A stretch of 37,240 nucleotides of DNA from Betaproteobacteria bacterium (lineage in GTDB: Bacteria > Pseudomonadota > Gammaproteobacteria > Burkholderiales > SG8-39): NCBI GenBank assembly GCA_016189945.1, contig JACPRN010000173.1, positions 1 through 37,240 of the forward strand, in the 5' to 3' direction. Positions 29,595 to 37,240 of the stretch are shown here, piece after piece. The stretch's first letter is position 1, and each line of letters starts with the position of its first letter. A program made the position numbers and the translations under genes. Below the pieces are notes generated by a model. The model was given only the letters and a program-made list of their open reading frames with translations. It did not search any database and was not told the DNA's origin.

Positions 29595-29868
29595 GGCGTC
29601 ATGCTACCCGCGAGGAAAAAAAGTCAATATTATCGTACGGCGTTCATGAGCACCCGGCTTGCTCTGGGACAAACACGGCGCTGCTTTTTCTCCGGGACGT
29701 TCATCGGATCGCCGGCGAGGAACCATTCGCCCCCTGCGGATTGGTTCCAATATTGCCTTAGTCTATACCGCTGGCGGCGGTTTTTCGCGGCAGAATACTC
29801 CGCCGGCGCTGCCGTACGGCACGGCAGACCGCCCTACGAGCCTAGCTGCGTGAACGTCCCGCCGAAAC

Positions 29869-30303
29869 CTAGCCCAGGATTTCCAGAATATGCTCGCGCC
29901 GGCGCACCTCGGCGACAAAATCCTCGAGCTCCGGACCCAGCACATCGCGGGCTGAAATCATGCCGACCGGTTTCCCGTTCCTGACCACCGGCACATGCCG
30001 GAATCCTCCCTCGTACATCATGTGCAGAGCGTGGCCGAATTGCTTGTTCGGGTCGATGGTTTGCGGGTTGCGCGTCATGACCTCGGTGAGCTGCGTGGAC
30101 CTCGGATCGCGTCCCTGGGCGATGACGCGGGTGAGCGCGTCGCGCTCGGTGAAGATCCCCACCAGACGGCCGCGCTCGGTGACCACGATGGCGCCGAAAT
30201 CGCTTTTTTTCATCAGGTCGGCTGCTTCGCTGACGGTAAGCTGCGCCGAGCACGCAAGGATCGTCTGCTTTTCGATGATGCTGCTGATCAGTCGCTGGGG
30301 CAT
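29869..30303 (-). CDS. Protein with a tandem CBS-domain pair
   Basis: This 144-residue protein consists of two CBS domains (about residues 8-62 and 75-132), which together form a Bateman module that binds adenine nucleotides. Visible repeats are TVSEAADLMKKSDFGAIVVTE and VGIFTERDALTRVI, then MMYEGGFRHVPVV with VGMISARDVLG. Stand-alone CBS pairs act as energy or redox-state sensors, with targets usually unknown. The start has GGAGACC upstream. It is a single-gene unit, divergent from the CDGSH gene. Such proteins recur in anaerobic or stress regulons, but I find no FNR box here. Confidence 0.9.
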   Translation of the reverse strand: MPQRLISSIIEKQTILACSAQLTVSEAADLMKKSDFGAIVVTERGRLVGIFTERDALTRVIAQGRDPRSTQLTEVMTRNPQTIDPNKQFGHALHMMYEGGFRHVPVVRNGKPVGMISARDVLGPELEDFVAEVRRREHILEILG

Positions 30304-30610
30304 GACAGGTCTCCGTTTGCAGGTGGTCGAGAAATTGCGCGCGCTCGTGTGCCGCACCCGGTCCGGCGTGCCAACATCCGCAGCCGAGCAAGTTCGTGCG
30401 CGATCGCGCTTCGCCGTCCTAGCGTAGGAACCGGGGAGCACCGTCGAGTTCCCGCTTTGTGGCTGCTGCGCCGCGTCAAAACCATGTCGAGTACGGTGTC
30501 TCGGTCCGCGGGCAGGCTTTTCGCTGCGGGGGGAACGCCGCGCGCGGCGGTAGCATCTTATGTCTTGTGTGTCACGGAACGAAATCCGACGAACTCTATG
30601 AGGAGGCACA
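30304..30610. other. Divergent intergenic region, 307 bp
   Basis: This separates the CBS-protein gene (minus) from the CDGSH gene (plus). It should contain both promoters. I could not identify clear -35/-10 pairs or any FNR-type box. No credible reading frame is present. Confidence 0.4.
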
Positions 30611-30850
30611 ATGGCGAGGCTGGTGAAACGGTATCGCAGCAGACCGTACGCAGTGACCATCGGGGGCGAAACCAAATACATCTGCGGTTGCGGGCTCTCA
30701 AGCACCCAGCCGTTCTGCAACGGGACGCACAAGATCACGCAGACCGAGGCACCCGGGACGCTCTCTTGGTATGACCAAGACGGACAGCGGCATGATACCC
30801 CGGACAGCTTCCCGGACATCTGCAGCGACGAACAGACCAAGGACGCGTAG
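30611..30850 (+). CDS. CDGSH iron-sulfur domain protein
   Basis: This 79-residue protein has the motif CGCGLSSTQPFCNGTH at about residues 25-40. Three Cys and one His would hold a redox-active 2Fe-2S cluster as in mitoNEET-type proteins. The usual Asp after the third Cys is Asn here. The N-terminal YRSRPYAVTIGGETKYIC is typical of single-CDGSH bacterial proteins. The start has GAGGAGG upstream. It precedes a flavin-dependent ferredoxin reductase-like gene by ten bases, so the two are likely an electron-transfer pair in which the reductase reduces the cluster. Confidence 0.9.
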   Translation: MARLVKRYRSRPYAVTIGGETKYICGCGLSSTQPFCNGTHKITQTEAPGTLSWYDQDGQRHDTPDSFPDICSDEQTKDA

Positions 30851-30860
30851 AGGCTGAAAC

Positions 30861-31583
30861 ATGCCGGCGCACGAAACGAGGTTCCTCTCGCGCGAGCAAA
30901 TCGCCGAAGGCACCATGGCCTTTCGCTTCGCCAAGCCGGCCGGTTTCAACTTCAGGGCCGGCCAGTCGATGATCGTCACGCTTCTCGATCCGCCCGAGAC
31001 CGACGCCAAGGGCAATCAACGCTCGTTTTCGATCGCCAGCGCTCCTGCCGAGGCCGATCTGGCGATCGCAACCCGAATGCGCGACACGGCGTTCAAGCGC
31101 GTTCTGAAGGCGATGCCGGAGGGGACTCGGGTGCAGATTCGCGGGCCCGCCGGCAGTTTTGTCCTCGATGAAGGCGAGCGCCGTCCTGCGGTGTTCATCG
31201 CCGGCGGCATCGGCATCACCCCGTTTGTCAGCATGCTGAGGCAGTCGGCGATCGAGCCGCTGGAGCGCAAGCTCTACCTGCTGTATTCCAATCGCAGGCC
31301 GGAGGACGCCGCATTCCTGCGCGAGCTGATGGCGCTCGAGCAGCGCAATTCAAACTACCGCATTGTCGTCACCATGAGCGGCACGGAAGAAGCGCGCGAA
31401 TCGTGGAATGGCGAACGGGGCCGTATCGACAAGGCGATGCTCGAGCGCACTCTCGTCGATCTTCTTGTCCCGGTCTATTACGTGGCCGGGCCGCCGGCCA
31501 TGGTGGAGGCGATGCAGGGGCCGCTCGCCGGCGCGGGAGTGAAGACCGAGGACATCCGCTGCGACGAATTCTTCGGCTACTGA
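30861..31583 (+). CDS. FAD-dependent ferredoxin-NAD(P)H reductase-like protein
   Basis: This 240-residue protein has the two-domain ferredoxin-NADP reductase fold. The FAD-binding RSFSIAS lies at about residues 53-59, the pyridine-nucleotide loop GGIGITPFVSML at about 115-126, with YYVAGPPAMVEAM, and the end RCDEFFGY with a terminal aromatic residue that stacks on FAD. It lacks a fused 2Fe-2S ferredoxin domain, which fits with using the CDGSH protein encoded just upstream as partner (inference). The start has GAGG eight bases upstream. It is convergent with the DUF3300 gene, 30 bases away. Confidence 0.9.
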   Translation: MPAHETRFLSREQIAEGTMAFRFAKPAGFNFRAGQSMIVTLLDPPETDAKGNQRSFSIASAPAEADLAIATRMRDTAFKRVLKAMPEGTRVQIRGPAGSFVLDEGERRPAVFIAGGIGITPFVSMLRQSAIEPLERKLYLLYSNRRPEDAAFLRELMALEQRNSNYRIVVTMSGTEEARESWNGERGRIDKAMLERTLVDLLVPVYYVAGPPAMVEAMQGPLAGAGVKTEDIRCDEFFGY

Positions 31584-31613
31584 CGGGCTCCCAGTGCGAT
31601 TGGTTTCGGCCGC

Positions 31614-33371
31614 TTATCTCTGCCCGCGGTGCCAGCGCTCCCTGCTGTCGGAGCGCCGGCCCTGGTGCGACGTTTGGCCTTTCTCTCCACCGCCTCGCTC
31701 GTGCGCTCCCGTTCTCGGCGCGCCTGCCGGGGCGGGTGTTCCGCCGCCGGCGCGAACTTGCATCCCGGGTATCGCCGGCGCGTCGGCGCGGATTGCCGCT
31801 TCGCGCCGCATTTCAGGCGGCCGCGTTTCCGCCCGCCCGTGGCGCGCTCGCGGAGATTCCACGAGGTCGGGTACGGTCGCGCGCATCGGGGGCGGGGCGG
31901 GACGAATCTCCGGCCGGAACTCTGCCGCCCGCGGCGCTTGTGGAACATTGCGAACGATTGCCGGCGTCGGGGGCGTGGCTGCTCGATCCTGCGCTTGAAA
32001 GTGTGCGGCGCGCGGCGCTGGTGAAACAGCACTGGGCACCGCGGCTTGTACGGGCGGAGCAGCGGGACGAATCTCCGGCCGGAACCCTGCTGCCCGCGGC
32101 GCTTGTGGAACATTGGGTACGATTGCCGGCGTCGGGGGCGTGGCTGCTCGATTCTGCGCTTGAGAGTGCGCCGCCCGCGGCCCCGTTGAAACAGCGTTGG
32201 GCACCACGGCTTGCACGGGCGGCCCAGCGGGACGAATCTCCGGTCGGGACTCTGCCGCCCGCGGCGCTTGTGGAACATTGGGTACGATTGCCGGCGTCGC
32301 GGGTGTGGCTGCTCGATTCTGCGCTTGAGAGTGCGCCGCCCGCGGCCCCGGTGAAACAGCGTTGGGCGCCACGGCTTGCACGGGCGGCCCAGCGGGACGA
32401 ATCTCCGGCCGGGGCCCTGATCGCGGCCGCTCATCGTTTCGCGCCTGCGCGCGCTGCCTTCCCGGGATCCCGGAAAACCTCTGCGCCGCCGCTTCCCGAT
32501 ATGCGATTCCCCGGCGATGCGCCGGATCATGCTGCCAGGCCCGCGGCGCCTGATTCAACGCCGAAACGTTCGCCTGTGCAGCGACGTTCGCCCGCGGACT
32601 CGCGATCGCCGCCCTGGTACGGTAGTAGGTGTTGTTCACGTTCACCACCTGTACCCGCCGGCGAGGCCAGTCGCAGGCGCCGAAAAAGAATCCTCTCGAA
32701 ACGACGATTCCGGGGCCCCAGTAGAACCTTGCCGCGTGTCCCGGCGGAATGAAATAGCCCGGCCACGGCCGCCAATACGTCGGCGCGGGTCCCGCCCACC
32801 ACCAGGCACCGAAAGCACGCGACGGATCGTAGTAGGGCACATAGACGATTTGCGGATGGACCGGAAGCACCGAGATGGCGCGCGCATCCTGGACCACCTG
32901 GATGCGCTCGTCTGAGCGCAGCGATCCCGCGTTGTGGGCCCGGTAACGGAGCATCTGTAGCGTTTCCATCACCTGCGGCTCCTGCGCAAGGAAGGCGTCT
33001 CCCACGGTGCGCGTCCATTCGGGGTTGTCGTCCATCCAAGCGAGCACCTGCGGAAACGCGACCAGCGACTTGACGCTGGGGTCCCAGTCCTCCTCCGCTG
33101 CCGCGCGCACCGCGTCGTCGCCCTGCAGCTCGGGGTGCATTCTGGACCAGCGCGCCGCTTCGGCCACTTCGAGCGGATAGGTCGCGGCCATCAGCATCTG
33201 GGAGAGCAGCGGATCGGGATAGAGCGCGACCGGCGCGAGCAACTGATCGAGCTGCTGCTGGGAGAACGCGGGCTGGTCCTGCGCAAGCGCGATCACGGGT
33301 GCAAGGCCGGGGGTGAACACGAGCGCGAGCACCAGCAGCCGCGTGGCCGCGTATTTGACCAGCGCTTTCAT
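31614..33371 (-). CDS. DUF3300 exported protein with tandem Pro/Ala-rich repeats
   Basis: This 585-residue protein has a signal peptide (to about residue 30) and a DUF3300 domain, residues about 35-250: QLLAPVALYPDPLLSQMLMA, EVAEAARW, WDPSVKSLVAFPQVL and VYVPYYDP with WWWAGPAPTYWRPW. The C-terminal half is a low-complexity Pro/Ala/Arg region with three 55-residue repeats (RPEIRPAGPPVQA...) and a strongly basic end. It probably acts in the periplasm or at the surface; function unknown. The start has AGGAGGTG upstream. The repeated half probably lengthens a disordered stalk. Confidence 0.85.
   Translation of the reverse strand: MKALVKYAATRLLVLALVFTPGLAPVIALAQDQPAFSQQQLDQLLAPVALYPDPLLSQMLMAATYPLEVAEAARWSRMHPELQGDDAVRAAAEEDWDPSVKSLVAFPQVLAWMDDNPEWTRTVGDAFLAQEPQVMETLQMLRYRAHNAGSLRSDERIQVVQDARAISVLPVHPQIVYVPYYDPSRAFGAWWWAGPAPTYWRPWPGYFIPPGHAARFYWGPGIVVSRGFFFGACDWPRRRVQVVNVNNTYYRTRAAIASPRANVAAQANVSALNQAPRAWQHDPAHRRGIAYREAAAQRFSGIPGRQRAQARNDERPRSGPRPEIRPAGPPVQAVAPNAVSPGPRAAHSQAQNRAATPATPAIVPNVPQAPRAAESRPEIRPAGPPVQAVVPNAVSTGPRAAHSQAQNRAATPPTPAIVPNVPQAPRAAGFRPEIRPAAPPVQAAVPSAVSPAPRAAHFQAQDRAATPPTPAIVRNVPQAPRAAEFRPEIRPAPPPMRATVPDLVESPRARHGRAETRPPEMRREAAIRADAPAIPGMQVRAGGGTPAPAGAPRTGAHERGGGEKGQTSHQGRRSDSRERWHRGQR
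31899..32393. repeat. Three tandem 165-bp repeats inside the DUF3300 gene
   Basis: The 12-mer GGGACGAATCTC recurs at 31899, 32064, 32229 and 32394, exactly 165 bases apart, with high similarity between units. Each unit encodes 55 residues, so length changes keep the frame. A partial fourth unit lies on each side. Confidence 0.9.
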
Positions 33372-33610
33372 CTGCACCTCCTGTATCCCGGGTGGGCCAA
33401 CCGGCGATTGGCGCCTGATCGTTAGAACGTGCGAACGACCTCCCCGGTTCACAGGAAAAGTGCAACCATATGTAAGCGGGGAATCCGGTTGGAAACACGC
33501 GCCGGACGAATGCCGGGGCGGGAAAGAAAGCGCCCCGGCCGCTCGCGGTGCGGCAAGGGGCTGGCGCCTGCGGGCGCTATCGGCAGCGCCCGGGACGGGG
33601 ACGGTTCGCG

Positions 33611-33796
33611 TTACGCGTCAGGGGCGATGATCTCGTCGCCGATCGACACGTCCAGGCCGATGGAAAAGCTGTCCCCGAAATCGCCGATGTCGTTCCCGTC
33701 CTCGACCCATCCGCGGCGTGCAAACACGGGCGTGTATTCGATCTCCTCCAGCTCGGGCAGGTCGTCGAGGTCGTAATCGTCGCGCGTGCTATTCAT
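33611..33796 (-). CDS. Small acidic protein, 61 aa
   Basis: This 61-residue very acidic protein (MNSTRDDYDLDDLPELEEIE, with DGNDIGDFGDSFSIGLDVSI) starts after a good site, AGGAGAGATC. It has no cysteine, signal peptide or membrane segment. It could be a disordered regulator or binding partner, but I recognise no family. It is a single gene between the DUF3300 gene and clpA, all on the minus strand. Confidence 0.6.
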   Translation of the reverse strand: MNSTRDDYDLDDLPELEEIEYTPVFARRGWVEDGNDIGDFGDSFSIGLDVSIGDEIIAPDA

Positions 33797-34008
33797 GATC
33801 TCTCCTGCAGTTCAGTGGCTCTATTCCCGGACGGACCGTGCGTGGAGGCGTCAAACGGATTTCTGTCGATGACGATTCCGCACGCTGGTCCATGGGGGAA
33901 GTCTGGTCGCTCGTCCGCTGCCGCGCAGCCGGGCAAACCCCGTAATTGCCCCCCCGTGGACACCGCAACGTGCATGAGGGTAAAGACGTAGTGCGGCGCG
34001 ACAATAAT

Positions 34009-36270
<2,262 letters not shown>

Positions 36271-36499
36271 TTGGTCTCTCCAGCGCGGCCAGTTCAATCC
36301 GTCGATGCGGGGTGCTCCGACGCTCTTCGCGTTGGTGCCTACGCTACTTGCGCGCACCTACGCTGTCTGTACGGAATATCCGGTATCTCGCGATGGAGGA
36401 AGGACCCCATCATCGCTGCTGGAAATTGCGCAGCGTGGCGACCCCGGATGGGCGAACCCGGGGGAGAGGTGCCGCCGGCGGCTAATGGATCGGGCGCAT

Positions 36500-36943
36500 T
36501 TACTCCGGGCCGCGCAATCGGTGCGCGCCGTCATTTCCGGCGCCGAACGGCCGGCGCCGGAACAGATCGAGGGCGCATTGCGCAAACCGCCGGTCGCTCC
36601 CGGTGATGTGGCCGAGCAGCAGCGTCTTCATCGCCGGTGCCACCCGGTCCCTGGCGCTTTCCCGTCCGACCCTGCGTTCGATATCGGCAATGCGCGCCAA
36701 GGCATTCCGGTGCTCGTCGCGATGCGTCCTCAGCTCCGAATAGGGGATGAGCCGCATCAGGGACTCTTCAACGTCGAAGTGATACTCCATGAATCTGCGC
36801 GTGGACTGCACCAGGGGATGCACCTGGTCCCAATGCGCCCTCCCTTCCCCCATCCTTTCAAATCGCGTGATGATTTCCAGGATGGTCCGGTGCTGGTTGT
36901 CGAGATTGTGTATGCCGGTTGCATACTCGGATTTCCATTTCAT
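36500..36943 (-). CDS. Bacteriohemerythrin-like protein
   Basis: This 147-residue hemerythrin-domain protein keeps all expected di-iron ligands: H18 (HNLDNQH), H55 and E59 (HFDVEE), H74 and H78 (HRDEH), and H112 and D117 (HITGSD). It ends with a basic tail of about 25 residues. It could carry or sense oxygen, or store iron, in the cytoplasm. The start has AAGGACC upstream. It is a separate unit, upstream of clpA on the same strand with a 229-base gap in which I see no coding sequence. Confidence 0.85.
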   Translation of the reverse strand: MKWKSEYATGIHNLDNQHRTILEIITRFERMGEGRAHWDQVHPLVQSTRRFMEYHFDVEESLMRLIPYSELRTHRDEHRNALARIADIERRVGRESARDRVAPAMKTLLLGHITGSDRRFAQCALDLFRRRPFGAGNDGAHRLRGPE

Positions 36944-37045
36944 GCCGAATGGTCCTTCAAGGAATGCGCCCGGCTTGACTCGTTCGGCGGATTTGCGCGG
37001 GCAAAGTTCCCCTGCGCCCGCGGCGGCCAAGCCGAACCTGAGGTG

Positions 37046-37240
37046 CTACGATGGCGCCACCACCGCGCCGTTCACGATGCGCACTCGTTCACCCACCGCA
37101 GCCGCAGGCGGTCTCGGTTGCGAAATGGTGCGAAAGGACCCGTCGTCCATGTGCACGGTAACGCGGTAGGAGACGCGCTTTTTCGCCGTCCTTTCAATCT
37201 CGTTTCCCGCCGGCATATCGACGCTGCGCACCCCCGCCAA
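37046..37240 (-). CDS. C-terminal part of a glycine-zipper 2TM (SlyB-like) outer-membrane lipoprotein, partial
   Basis: The frame is open to the window edge, so the start is missing. The visible 64 residues, GNEIERTAKKRVSYRVTVHM then DDGSFRTISQ and GERVRIVNGAVV, match the C-terminal beta-rich domain that follows the glycine zipper in SlyB/17-kDa antigen proteins. The expected lipobox and zipper would lie beyond the edge. Such lipoproteins support outer-membrane integrity. Confidence 0.7.
   Translation of the reverse strand: MAGVRSVDMPAGNEIERTAKKRVSYRVTVHMDDGSFRTISQPRPPAAAVGERVRIVNGAVVAPS

Noticed and set aside
29595-29868. Small inverted repeat CTGCCGT/ACGGCAG between the CBS and kinase genes
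   Set aside because: Seven-base arms without a T-run; not convincing as a terminator.
31899-32393. Regular 165-bp repeats considered as a CRISPR-like array
   Set aside because: Units are contiguous with no unique spacers and encode in-frame protein repeats.
36338-36364. CCTACGCT direct repeat upstream of clpA
   Set aside because: It is only eight bases twice, with no promoter context, so it is too short to call an operator.

Overview
The window looks like a chromosomal segment of a high-GC Gram-negative bacterium, most likely a betaproteobacterium (inference). The pointers are a caa3-type cytochrome c oxidase with its heme O synthase, DUF4124, DUF3300 and glycine-zipper envelope proteins, ClpA, a DksA/TraR zinc-finger protein and short palindromic dispersed repeats. 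I see no rRNA, tRNA, CRISPR array, prophage or intact insertion sequence. Genes are on both strands in short operons.

Region 1 (1-9.9 kb): an acyl carrier protein overlapping a GNAT acetyltransferase; on the minus strand a PRPP synthetase and phosphoribosyltransferase with two tiny ORFs, and an operon of a PLP-dependent decarboxylase plus a COG2403-type GTPase. Then come a short GlgC-like enzyme, a small protein, an AAA/DUF4143 ATPase gene between 64-bp direct repeats, a fused remnant of hsp70 and dnaJ genes, and a DksA-like protein. Region 2 (9.9-12.5 kb): secreted proteins and lipoproteins. Region 3 (12.4-17.5 kb): an ALDH7-type dehydrogenase, a single gene encoding arginase fused to ornithine aminotransferase, a 46-bp near-perfect palindrome and a rhomboid protease. 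Region 4 (17.5-19.5 kb): small unknown genes and an ExbD remnant. Region 5 (19.7-26.5 kb): heme O synthase facing a five-gene oxidase cluster whose subunit II carries two cytochrome c domains. Region 6 (26.8-37.2 kb): two bacteriohemerythrins, an orphan histidine kinase, a CBS pair protein, a CDGSH protein with a flavin reductase, a repeat-rich DUF3300 protein and ClpA.

The strongest signal not explained by the genes is regulatory. Four perfect FNR/Anr-type boxes (TTGAY-N4-RTCAA) occur in intergenic DNA at 2865, 5590, 9281 and 18225. Each has a -10-like hexamer on the minus strand at exactly the same distance, so that the box centre falls near -41, the class II activator position. They would put the PRPP/phosphoribosyltransferase operon, the decarboxylase/GTPase operon, the decayed chaperone locus and a 70-residue unknown protein under one oxygen- or NO-responsive regulator. 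With the hemerythrins, high-capacity oxidase, CBS and Clp proteins this suggests a segment devoted to shifting between aerobic respiration and oxygen-limited survival. The second highlight is the arginase-aminotransferase fusion followed by an aldehyde dehydrogenase, which could take arginine to glutamate with two gene products.
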